Source of the DNA: an uncultured Flavobacteriales bacterium
GTDB taxonomy: Bacteria; Bacteroidota; Bacteroidia; Palsa-965
DNA: 7,955 bases
Assembly: GCA_946478675.1 (NCBI GenBank)
Contig: CAMLEF010000216.1
Location: 1-7,955, forward strand
Direction: 5' to 3'
A model generated the notes under the pieces. It did no database searches, was not told the DNA's origin, and worked only from the letters and a program-made list of their open reading frames with translations. Within the stretch, counting starts at the first letter, position 1. Every line of letters begins with the position of its first letter. A program made the translations under genes and the position numbers. Below are positions 1 to 7,200 of this stretch, one piece after another.

Positions 1-75
1 AACGGCGTTTACCTGCTCAACATCCGCAAAGCAGACGGAACGGTGGTTTCGGAAAAAATCATCCTGCAGCGATAA
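1..75 (+). CDS. C-terminal end of a secreted protein with a T9SS type A sorting domain (partial)
   Basis: Only the last 24 codons and the TAA stop are present; the gene enters from the left edge. The translated tail begins NGVYLLNI and ends SEKIILQR. This fits the end of the Por/type IX secretion C-terminal sorting domain, whose last strands typically read like 'GVYxLxI...G...xxKIIxx'. In that family the domain directs a protein with a signal peptide through the T9SS outer-membrane translocon, after which it is usually cleaved. T9SS is confined to Bacteroidota, so this tail is good evidence for the phylum. The catalytic or binding part of the protein lies outside the window, so its function cannot be given. 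The gene converges on the minus-strand gene ending at 133 and is closed by the hairpin at 95-134. Confidence 0.8.
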   Translation, partial: NGVYLLNIRKADGTVVSEKIILQR

Positions 76-94
76 ATAAAATCAAAGCAAATAA

Positions 95-134
95 AAGAAG
101 CGGCATTCTCATCGGGATGCCGCTTCTTCTTTTT
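95..134. terminator. Bidirectional intrinsic terminator between convergent genes
   Basis: A perfect 12-bp stem, AAGAAGCGGCAT (95-106) with ATGCCGCTTCTT (117-128), encloses a 10-base loop and is followed by CTTTTT (129-134) on the plus strand. On the minus strand it is followed by a T-rich run (complement of the A-rich 76-94). It can therefore end transcription of both the T9SS cargo gene and the minus-strand membrane-protein gene. The TAA of the latter (133-135) lies inside the T tract. Confidence 0.85.
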
Positions 135-1662
135 ATCGCGCAGCGAAAATTTCTGCGGCCACGTAGACCGCCACAAGCAGCAGCGGGATCCAGAAGTTCT
201 GTTTCTCCATCGAGAAATCGCCCTGCGCGCGCGCCTGCTTTTTTTCTTCGGAATCGAACGCGTCGGGAAGCCAGTCGTTGTCGCTCACCGGCGGCAGCCA
301 CGCTTCACGAAAGATCCAATACGCGCAGATGCCGAGAAAGAAAATGTCGATTGCGATGGCAATGGTCCACGCATCGGGCGGACGAATACCGTTGCCGTCG
401 TAGAGAAAATAAAGCGGCAACGCCAGCAGCCCCAGGCCGATTGCGCGACCGATGGAAAAGAATCTTCCGTTCACGCGACGCAGTCGGCCGAGCTGCACCG
501 AATCCTCCAGCAGGAATTGGAACGTGGCGGCGCGCTGCCGCAGCTCTTCCGAACGCGTTTCATCGGGCAGGAGGAAATTTTCCGAATGGCAATACGGGCA
601 AACGCAAAGCGCTGCATTGTTCCGCAGGCTGAGCGGCGAGCCACAGGTGCGGCAGGCAAACGAATGGCGTTCGTTCGAAGGACGGCGCGCGGCGAAAAAC
701 TGCATCATGCTTCGTACATCGTTCGCCCAGAGATTGCGGGAGCTGTACCACGCGCCGGCGATCGTAACCGCGATTACGAATGTCCAGTACGACAGTTTTA
801 TCGCCGGGCGATGCAGCAGCTTTAGTAAGGACGAATCGCCTTCGGGCGCATGCAGGCTGTCGGCGAGCAGCAGCAGCAATCCGAAAGCGACCAGCAGGAA
901 TGGAAGCGCGTTCAGCAACCGGTACAACGCCGGCCGCAGCCGGATCTTCGCCAGCGATTCCCATTCGGCCACGATGCGCTGCGTATCCGTCGCGATCTGT
1001 TCGGCACCGGCCAGCGCCTGCTGCTGCGCTTTCGAAACCGTTACCGTTGCGCTGCAGGAAGGACAAGCAAAATGATCTTCTTTCGACAGCGGCAACGCTA
1101 CGCCGCAGCCGGGACAATGCAGCACCGAAAATTCCGGCGCAGCGTTTTTTATTTCACGGCGGAGAAACGATCGCGACAAACCTTCGAGTGAACCGTCTTT
1201 GCGGACCAGCGCCGCGCGTTGCAGGTATTCGTCTTTCCACGCCACTTTCACAGCCGCGCCTTCCTGCAATTCTTCGGCATCCAGTGCACCGGTTTCCCAA
1301 TAGCGTGGTTTGTCGTCCGCAGTAAAAGCGATGAGAAAGGTTTTCCGATCGTCGCCTTTCACCGCGGCAACGCTTCCGTTCAACAACTGGTTTTTCTTCG
1401 CGAAAAAAGAAACGTCGTTCAGCAGCGAAGAAAAATTGGCCAGGGTCACGCCGCCGCCCGCGATGAAAATGATCCAGGCGATGAGCGGCGCTACCCAGAA
1501 TTCATCGGCGATGCCGGTGAGGTAATGGAACAGCAAATACGCAAACGCACCGAGCGTGATCCAAAGCTGCGGCATCGCTTCTTTGAAACGTTTTTCGAAA
1601 AGCGTCCGGCTTGTTTTCAGCGGAACTTCCCTGATCACGGAACGTAGACGAAACAGCGACAT
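133..1662 (-). CDS. Polytopic membrane protein with two zinc-ribbon motifs, unknown function
   Basis: This 509-residue protein is not one I recognise as a named family. About seven hydrophobic segments are visible: roughly residues 31-50, 56-78, 250-268, 291-308, 403-421, 431-451 and 489-506. A soluble stretch between helices 2 and 3 carries a CxxC pair at C183/C186 and a second at C200/C203, a typical four-cysteine zinc ribbon. A second ribbon lies between helices 4 and 5, with C337/C340 and C355/C358 (C353 is an extra cysteine). Residues 95-160 look like a small beta-rich domain. The paired ribbons suggest metal-stabilised cytoplasmic loops that bind a protein or nucleic acid, but that is inference. 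The ATG at 1662 is the first in frame and has no Shine-Dalgarno sequence, as is usual in Bacteroidota. It lies 64 bases after lspA with no terminator between them, so co-transcription with lspA is possible. It ends in the convergent terminator. Confidence 0.85.
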   Translation of the reverse strand: MSLFRLRSVIREVPLKTSRTLFEKRFKEAMPQLWITLGAFAYLLFHYLTGIADEFWVAPLIAWIIFIAGGGVTLANFSSLLNDVSFFAKKNQLLNGSVAAVKGDDRKTFLIAFTADDKPRYWETGALDAEELQEGAAVKVAWKDEYLQRAALVRKDGSLEGLSRSFLRREIKNAAPEFSVLHCPGCGVALPLSKEDHFACPSCSATVTVSKAQQQALAGAEQIATDTQRIVAEWESLAKIRLRPALYRLLNALPFLLVAFGLLLLLADSLHAPEGDSSLLKLLHRPAIKLSYWTFVIAVTIAGAWYSSRNLWANDVRSMMQFFAARRPSNERHSFACRTCGSPLSLRNNAALCVCPYCHSENFLLPDETRSEELRQRAATFQFLLEDSVQLGRLRRVNGRFFSIGRAIGLGLLALPLYFLYDGNGIRPPDAWTIAIAIDIFFLGICAYWIFREAWLPPVSDNDWLPDAFDSEEKKQARAQGDFSMEKQNFWIPLLLVAVYVAAEIFAAR

Positions 1663-1671
1663 GCGTGAGGA

Positions 1672-1699
1672 TTCACCACGAAGCTAAGAGAAAGTGAAC
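1672..1699 (+). repeat. Degenerate half copy of the 2751-2824 inverted repeat
   Basis: The segment opens TTCACCACGAAG and continues CTAAGAGAAAGTGAAC. It aligns, with a few substitutions and a 3-base gap, to the right arm of the repeat at 2797-2824 read on the minus strand (TTCGCCACCAAG, then CTAAGACACAAAG). It fills the short gap between lspA and the next gene, as expected for a dispersed intergenic repeat that has decayed. The match was made by eye. Confidence 0.4.
1679..1686 (-). promoter_or_regulatory. Possible -7 promoter element for the zinc-ribbon membrane protein gene
   Basis: Read on the minus strand this is TAGCTTCG, which matches five of the six fixed bases of the Bacteroidota -7 consensus TAnnTTTG. 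It lies 16 bases before the ATG at 1662, a spacing similar to that of the better element before ileS. No TTTG is seen at the -33 distance, and the site sits inside a degenerate repeat copy, so it may be chance. Confidence 0.25.
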
Positions 1700-1726
1700 A
1701 GGAAAGAGGAATGATCCCGCGACGGA

Positions 1727-2629
1727 TTACTGCTGCGGGGGAACGTCGCCGGTTTCGCCGGTGGTGATGGTCGTAGTCGCGGACTCGTCTTTCGCTTCCG
1801 GCGATTCTTCCGGCAGGTAGACCGGGTAACGCTTCAGGTACGCGTACATGCCATAACCTGCAACGGCCGCCAGCGCGAAGATGAGCATGATCTTCATGCG
1901 GGAAAGCGGGTGTACCGTGGTGAACAGCGTGGTGTAGGTGAGCAGCAGGAAAGCGCTGATCAGGAAAATAATGAAGCCGAAGAAAATGTTGGTGACGAAG
2001 ATGCGGCGCTCGCTGATGCGGCCGGTTTTTCCGAAGAGGCGCGCCTGGAAAACGATGAGCAGGAATACGCCGATCGAAATGGAAGCGTCTGCAATGTTGA
2101 ACACCGGGCGGAAGAACACGAACTCTTCGCCGCCCCAGACCGGGAACTTATCGGGGAAATGTCCGGACATCACCGGGAAATAAAACATATCGACGACCTG
2201 TCCGTGCAGCACGTGCGCGTAGCCGCCTTCTTTCGGCATGAACTGCGCGACGTTCTGGTCCCACTGGTCGCTGGCGCTGAAAAATTTGCCGTAGAAAACG
2301 CTGTCGAGAATATTGCCGAGCGCGCCGGCGAAGATGAGCGCCACGCAAACCATCAGCAGCGGGCGGACTTTCTTTTTCGAAAGCGTCCACATGTAATAGC
2401 CGATGCCGGCCACCGCGAGCAAACGGAACACGCTCAGGAGCAGTTTTCCCCAGGAGCCGTCGCCGATCGTGAGGCCGAATGCCATGCCCGGGTTCTCCAC
2501 GAAATGCAGGTAAAACCAATCGCCCGTTACATGGTACGCCTGCCCGAGGTACATATGCGTTTTGATCCAGATCTTGATGGACTGGTCGATGAGCAGGACG
2601 CCGAGGATGATGGCAAGGGCTTTTTTCAC
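1727..2629 (-). CDS. lspA: Lipoprotein signal peptidase (signal peptidase II) with C-terminal extension
   Basis: LspA is the inner-membrane aspartyl protease that removes the signal peptide of prolipoproteins after Lgt adds diacylglycerol to the lipobox cysteine. From the GTG at 2629 the protein has 300 residues. Family motifs are D15 in helix 1, ENPGMAFG at 45-52, GNILD at 105-109, the catalytic HGQVVDMF motif with D147, and FNIAD with catalytic D181. A roughly 30-residue insertion precedes VVD, as I recall for Bacteroidota LspA. The usual family ends near residue 200; here about 100 more residues follow, with two extra hydrophobic segments (about 208-233 and 246-265) and a hydrophilic Glu/Thr-rich tail. 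The open frame runs back to an ATG at 2830, but that part is translated repeat DNA (2687-2824), so I prefer the GTG opening VKKALAII, where homology begins. It follows ileS and the DksA-like gene, a known neighbourhood. Confidence 0.92.
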   Translation of the reverse strand: MKKALAIILGVLLIDQSIKIWIKTHMYLGQAYHVTGDWFYLHFVENPGMAFGLTIGDGSWGKLLLSVFRLLAVAGIGYYMWTLSKKKVRPLLMVCVALIFAGALGNILDSVFYGKFFSASDQWDQNVAQFMPKEGGYAHVLHGQVVDMFYFPVMSGHFPDKFPVWGGEEFVFFRPVFNIADASISIGVFLLIVFQARLFGKTGRISERRIFVTNIFFGFIIFLISAFLLLTYTTLFTTVHPLSRMKIMLIFALAAVAGYGMYAYLKRYPVYLPEESPEAKDESATTTITTGETGDVPPQQ

Positions 2630-2635
2630 GGAAGA

Positions 2636-2643
2636 CAAAGATG
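2636..2643 (-). promoter_or_regulatory. Possible -7 element for lspA
   Basis: The minus strand reads CATCTTTG, one base away from TAnnTTTG. Only six bases separate it from the proposed GTG start, so transcription from it would give a nearly leaderless message. No -33 TTTG is visible. An lspA promoter somewhere here is expected, because a terminator and a repeat separate lspA from the upstream gene, but this exact site is weakly supported. Confidence 0.25.
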
Positions 2644-2686
2644 GGAAGAAAGATTTACGATTGGCGGTTTGCGACTGGGGAATTCG

Positions 2687-2720
2687 CAAAAAATCAGCCA
2701 AAAAATCAGCCAATAAATCG
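2687..2720. repeat. Short tandem repeat, 12-bp unit
   Basis: Two exact copies of CAAAAAATCAGC (2687-2698 and 2699-2710) are followed by a diverged partial third copy beginning CAATAAATCG (2711-2720). The array lies upstream of lspA and produces the repeated ADFLADFL in the unlikely N-terminal extension of that frame. It has no evident function and could change length by slippage. Confidence 0.7.
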
Positions 2721-2750
2721 TAAAGAAGCACACCGCTGCGTGAAAAATAA

Positions 2751-2824
2751 TTCGCCACAAAGACACGAAGGCACAAAGGCGCAGTAAGGAATTGTTCTTT
2801 GTGTCTTAGTGCCTTGGTGGCGAA
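2751..2824. repeat. Imperfect inverted repeat of a dispersed 'CACAAAGACAC' type
   Basis: Two 28-base arms (2751-2778 and 2797-2824) are reverse complements with four mismatches and are separated by 18 bases. The left arm begins TTCGCCACAAAGACACGAAG; the right arm ends GTGGCGAA. Sequences of this kind, built on CACAAAGACACAAAGGCAC, are familiar as intergenic repeats in many Bacteroidota and other genomes (from memory). Translation of such repeats gives false N-terminal extensions like MVFATKALRHKE, which occurs here in front of lspA. It could form a cruciform or a long RNA hairpin. It carries no transposase. Confidence 0.7.
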
Positions 2825-2852
2825 AACCAATTACGCCCGGGGATCCCAAAAC

Positions 2853-2882
2853 AAAAAGCCACCCGGCGAAGGATGGCTTTTT
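2853..2882. terminator. Intrinsic terminator of the DksA/TraR-family gene
   Basis: AAAAAGCCA (2853-2861) pairs with TGGCTTTTT (2874-2882). The stem extends by CC/GG across one bulged A and encloses a short loop. On the minus strand the hairpin leads into TTTTTGTTTTG, 19 bases beyond the stop at 2902, which makes it a good rho-independent terminator for that gene. The A/T symmetry means it could also work on the plus strand. Confidence 0.8.
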
Positions 2883-2901
2883 ACGTTAGTACAATTACCG
2901 T

Positions 2902-3558
2902 TTACCGGTTCTGCCCGAGCTTGGCGTCGATGCTCAGCGTCGCGTGCGGTACACTGCGCAGGCGTTCTTTCGGGATGAGCTTGCCGGTGACGCGGCAGAT
3001 GCCGTACGTTTTGTTCTCGATACGGATCAGCGCGTTTTTAAGGTTCTGGATGTATTTCTCCTGGCGTGCGGCGAGGTGCGCGGTCTCTTCTTTGGAGAGG
3101 ACGTCGGAACCGTCTTCGAGCAGCTTGAAGGTCGGCGAAGTATCGTCGGTGCCGTGGTCGTCTTTGTGCGAGAGCGTGTTCTTCAGCAGCTCGTAGTCAC
3201 GGGTTGCTTCTTCGAGCTTCTTGTTGATGAGCGCGCGGAATTCTTTGAGCTCCGCGTCGGAATAACGCGAGCGGTTGTCTTCCTGCGTCGCTTTGGAAGC
3301 CGTGTTTGCTTTGGGCATGGGCGGTGTCGGTTTCGACGTTGCGGGTTTTACCACAGGAGCAGGCTTGGCCGGAGCAGCTTTCTTCGCAGGAGCAGCACTC
3401 TTCTTTGCAACCGGTTTTGCTTTCGCTTTGGGAGCGGGTTTCGCTGCGGCTTTTTTAGCCGGTTTGGCAGCGGGTTTTTTGGCAGCCACCTTTTTCGGGG
3501 CTGCTTTCTTCGCAGCTTTCGGGGCTGCTTTTTTTGCTTTTACTACTTTCTTAGCCAT
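2902..3558 (-). CDS. DksA/TraR-family regulator with degenerate zinc finger and histone-H1-like N-terminal tail
   Basis: This 218-residue protein has two parts. Residues 1-90 are almost entirely Lys, Ala and Pro (AAPKAAKKAAPKK-type repeats), like the DNA-binding tail of bacterial histone-H1-like proteins. Residues 97-218 match the DksA/TraR family: a helical region (about 100-180) with an acidic EDGSDVLSKEE tip, where D149/D152 resemble the DxxDxA tip of DksA, followed by the finger region YGICRVTGKLI and RLRSVPHATLSI. Canonical DksA fingers have four cysteines. Here only C188 remains, and T191, S209 and A212 fill the other positions, so zinc binding is unlikely; I recall the same loss in other Bacteroidota homologues. 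DksA proteins enter the RNA polymerase secondary channel and, with ppGpp, adjust transcription; that role is inferred here. The gene lies between the H1-like gene and lspA, with terminators on both sides. The ATG at 3558 opens MAKKVVK. Confidence 0.9.
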   Translation of the reverse strand: MAKKVVKAKKAAPKAAKKAAPKKVAAKKPAAKPAKKAAAKPAPKAKAKPVAKKSAAPAKKAAPAKPAPVVKPATSKPTPPMPKANTASKATQEDNRSRYSDAELKEFRALINKKLEEATRDYELLKNTLSHKDDHGTDDTSPTFKLLEDGSDVLSKEETAHLAARQEKYIQNLKNALIRIENKTYGICRVTGKLIPKERLRSVPHATLSIDAKLGQNR

Positions 3559-3581
3559 CGTATTCAGAATAAAAAATCAAC

Positions 3582-3622
3582 AACCCCGCTGCAGGTTAGC
3601 AGTACTGACGAGCAGCGGGGTT
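3582..3622. terminator. Strong hairpin between the H1-like and DksA-like genes, probable terminator or attenuator
   Basis: AACCCCGCTGC (3582-3592) pairs perfectly with GCAGCGGGGTT (3612-3622). Inside, GTTAG (3595-3599) can pair with CTGAC (3605-3609) with one wobble, giving a long, nearly continuous hairpin. On the minus strand it is followed by GTTGATTTTTTATT, so it should end the ileS/H1-like transcript 30 bases after the stop at 3653. Only 23 bases separate it from the DksA-like ATG, which leaves little room for a separate promoter. Confidence 0.8.
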
Positions 3623-3652
3623 TAATTATAATTGGAGAAGAATCCGCAGGGA

Positions 3653-4198
3653 TTAGAAATGATCGAAAGCGCCGCGATTGGTTTCGCTGTCGTCGCCGTC
3701 ATCATTGTGGTCATCCATTTCGGGAGCATCCTCGTTCATGTCCATCGCCGGCTCGTCCTCGTTCATGATCTCCTCGTTCATGGGCGGGGGCGGCGGGAGT
3801 TTTTCTGCTTCCGGTTTGGGAGCTGCGGGAGCTTTTTTCGGAGCAGCAGGCTTTTTAGGCGCGGTCGGTTTCGGAGCAGCGGCTTTCTTGGGCGCAGCAG
3901 CTTTCTTCGGAGCAACGGCTTTTTTAGCAACGGCTTTCTTCGGAGCGGCCTTTTTCTTGGGCGCAGCTTTTTTCACTGCGGCTTTTTTCTTGGGCGCAGC
4001 GGCTTTTTTAGCAGCCTTTTTCTTCGGAGCCGGTTTGGCTTTTTTCGCAGCAGCTTTTTTCTTCGGAGCTGCTTTTTTAGCGGGCTTCGATTTCTTTGCC
4101 GCTTTTTTAGCAGCCGGTTTTTTAGCTGCTTTTTTGGCGGCCGATTTCTTAGCGGGTTTCGCCTTTTTAGCTCCGCCTTTTTTCGCCTTTTTAGCCAT
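3653..4198 (-). CDS. Histone-H1-like Lys/Ala/Pro-rich protein with acidic C-terminal tail
   Basis: This 181-residue protein has no folded domain that I can see. Residues 1-129 are nearly pure Lys, Ala and Pro in loose repeats (AAPKKKAA, KKAAAPKK), resembling eukaryotic H1 tails and the bacterial HctA/HctB/AlgP-like group. Such tails bind DNA without sequence specificity and can compact it. Residues 130-173 reverse the charge: a proline run (PPPPP, 135-139) leads to Met/Glu/Asp-rich copies of MNE(E/D) and a DDHNDDGDD cluster. A basic body with an acidic tail suggests self-shielding or a chaperone-like nucleoid role, which is inference. The start 14 bases after the ileS stop points to co-transcription with ileS, and the hairpin at 3582-3622 ends the unit. 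The minus reading is supported by the MAKK start and the coherent charge blocks; plus-strand frames here give only Phe/Gly/Ser/Arg-rich mirror translations. Confidence 0.85.
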   Translation of the reverse strand: MAKKAKKGGAKKAKPAKKSAAKKAAKKPAAKKAAKKSKPAKKAAPKKKAAAKKAKPAPKKKAAKKAAAPKKKAAVKKAAPKKKAAPKKAVAKKAVAPKKAAAPKKAAAPKPTAPKKPAAPKKAPAAPKPEAEKLPPPPPMNEEIMNEDEPAMDMNEDAPEMDDHNDDGDDSETNRGAFDHF

Positions 4199-4212
4199 GG
4201 GTGTGTATGGTT

Positions 4213-7200
4213 TTAGTTGTGTTTGGTGATGTGTACTAACGTTTTGATCCCCTCTTCAACTTCTACCGGAACAGCTTCCTGCTCAGCAAGATTTGCTACT
4301 AATTCCAATGAGGTAGCGAGAGTTTCAGAGCAAATATAATTGAAATTATTTCTCACAGCAGGCGCCAGCATTTCATGCGAAAGAATCCGCACGTCGATCC
4401 GGTCCGTCACTTCGAAGTCCTTGTCTTTGCGCAGGTTCTGGATGCGATTCACCAGCTCGCGCGCCAGGCCTTCTTCTTTCAATTCATCCGTCAGCGTTAC
4501 ATCCAGCGCCACCGTCAAACGCCCGTCCGCCGCTACCAGCCAGCCCGGCAGGTCGTCCACAAGTATCTCAACTTCAGAACGTTCAATTCTGATCGGCGTA
4601 TTATCGAGCGTTAAATCGAAATAGCCGTTGCGTTCCATTGTATCAATATCTTCCTGCGTGAACGCCGCAAACGCCGCCTGCGCCGCTTTCATGTGTTTCC
4701 CGAGCTTTTTGCCCAGGATCTTGAAATCCGGCTTGATTTTCTTCACGAAAATGCCCGAATCCGTCACAAACTCGAGGTTTTTCACGTTCGTCTCCGCCAG
4801 GATCAACGGCGTTACCTGCTCCAGCCGCACCTTGAACTGCGGATCGAGCACCGGCACCATAATGCGGTTCAGCGGCTGGCGCACACGGATTTGCTCCTTC
4901 TTGCGCAGCGACAACACCAGCGAGCACAACCGCTGCGCCAGGTCCATGCGCTCTTCCAGCTCCGCATCGATCAGCGCGGCATCCGTTTTCGGCAGCAGCG
5001 ACAAATGCACCGAGTCCGTTCCGCCGATGCTGCGGTACAGCCAGTCCGCGAAGAACGGCGCTACCGGGCTCATCAGCTGCGACACGACACGCAGGCATTC
5101 GTGCAGCGTCTGGTAAGCGGCGAGCTTGTCGTCTGTCAGCGTTCCTTTCCAGAAACGGCGGCGCGACAAACGCACGTACCAGTTCGAAAGATGCTCGTCC
5201 ACGAAATTCTGGATCGCTCGGGCGGCCGGCGTCGGATCGTAATCATCGAGACGTTCGGTGACGAATTTCACGAGGCTGTTCAGCCTGGAGATGATCCAGC
5301 GGTCGAGCTCCGTGCGGTTCGCTACCGGGATGAGCTTCTTCTCGTCGAATGCGAAACCGTCGATGTTCGCATACAGCGCGAAGAAGGAATACGTGTTGTA
5401 CAGCGTGCCGAAGAAACCGCGCTGCGCCTCCACGATGCCGTCTTTGTCGAATTTCAGGTTGTCCCACGGCGAAGCGTTCGTCACCATGTACCAGCGCGTT
5501 GCATCCGGGCCGTACGTGTCGAGTGTTTCGAACGGATCCACCGCGTTGCCGAGTCGCTTCGACATCTTGTTGCCGTTCTTGTCGAGCACGAGGCCGTTCG
5601 AGATGACGTTTTTGTAAGCGACGCTGTCGAACAGCATCACGGCGATCGCATGCAACGTGTAGAACCAGCCGCGTGTTTGATCGACGCCTTCCGCGATGAA
5701 ATCCGCAGGATAATATTTGCGTTCGTCGACGAGCTGCTTGTTCTCGAACGGGTAATGCAGCTGCGCGTACGGCATCGCGCCGGAATCGAACCACACGTCG
5801 ATCAGGTCGGGCTCGCGGAATAATTTCTTGCCGTCGCGCTCGAGCACGATCTCATCCGCGTAGGGACGGTGCAGGTCGAACGTATTGTAATTCTCCTTCG
5901 AGAAATCGCCGGGCGTGAATTTTTCCAGCGGGTTATTTTTCATGAAGCCGGCTTTCACCGAACGTTCGATCTCGTGTTTCAGCTCTTCGACGGAACCGAC
6001 GCATACGAGCTCTGATTTGTCTTCGCTCGCCCACAGCGGCAGCGGGATTCCCCAGTAGCGCGAACGCGAGAGGTTCCAGTCCTGCAGGTTGTTCAGCCAT
6101 TCGCCGAAGCGGCCGGTGCCGGTGCTTTCCGGTTTCCAGTTGATCGTTTTGTTCAGCTCGCTCATGCGCTCTTTGCACGCGGAAGCTTTGATGAACCACG
6201 AATCGAGCGGATAATACAGCACCGGTTTGTCCGTGCGCCAGCAATGCGGGTAGTTGTGCTCGTAGGTTTCCTTCTTGAACAACTTGCCTTCCTGCTCGAG
6301 CTTCAGCACGATGCGCTCATCCACGCTGAGGTATTCGTTCGTGCGCGTGACGATCTTCGAAACGAGATCATTCAGCGCCGTTCCGGAAAGCGATTTCAGG
6401 CGTTCGACTTCTTTCGCTTTTTCTTCTTCGGAGAGATAATCCGCTTTCACGAATTCACCGCCGAACTCACCGACTTCCTTGCGGAAACGACCGCGGAGAT
6501 CAACCAGCGGAACGGCTTTTTTGTTGTCGTCGAGCACGAGCATCGGCGGAACACCAGCCGCTTTCGCCGCGCGCGCGTCATCCGCACCGAACGTCGGCGC
6601 GATGTGCACGATGCCCGTTCCGTCTTCCGTAGAAACGAAATCACCGGCGATAACCTGGAAGGCATTCTCCGCGTGCTCGTGCGGAAGCGTGTAGGGAAGC
6701 AGTTGCTCGTAACGAAGACCGACGAGATCGGAACCGGAAAATTCACCGGCGATGTGGAACGGCACGGCTTTATCACCGGGTTTATAATCTTCGAATTTCA
6801 GCGCCGCGTTTTTCTCCGGGAAATATTTTCCGGCAAGATCTTTTGCCAGCACTACATGCGTCGGCTGGTGCGAGAACGGATTGAACGTTTTCACCAGCAC
6901 GTAGCGAATGTTGTTGCCCACTGCCAGCGCCGTATTCGAAGGAAGCGTCCATGGTGTCGTCGTCCAGGCGAGGATGTTCACTTCATGATCGCCGAACAGG
7001 TGCTTCGTTTTGTCGCTGCTTTTTACTTTAAACATCGCCGTCGCCGTACGGTCTTTCACCGGGCGGTAACATCCGGGCTGGTTCAGCTCGTGCGAAGAAA
7101 GTCCCGTTCCCGCAGCAGGCGAATACGGCTGGATGGTGTAGCCTTTGTACAGCAGATCCTTCTTGTACAATTGCTGCAGCAGCCACCACACGCTTTCGAT

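Noticed and set aside
1910..2716. A 268-codon plus-strand frame opposite lspA
   Set aside because: It overlaps a well-supported lspA and gives a Glu/Arg/His-rich translation with no domain.
2751..2824. An insertion sequence end pair
   Set aside because: The arms flank only 18 bases and no transposase frame or target duplication is visible, so it is listed as a repeat only.
3360..4198. The repetitive Lys/Ala coding DNA as a possible CRISPR or satellite array
   Set aside because: The units are irregular in length, have no constant repeat and spacer pattern, and stay in frame as protein codons.
2944..4229. Several plus-strand frames rich in Phe, Gly, Ser, Arg or Cys opposite the Lys/Ala-rich genes
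   Set aside because: They are complements of Lys/Ala codons. The minus-strand reading gives DksA motifs and coherent basic and acidic blocks, so it is the real one.
4693..5823. A 376-codon plus-strand frame opposite ileS
   Set aside because: It is an Arg/His/Gln-rich mirror of ileS codons with no recognisable motif.
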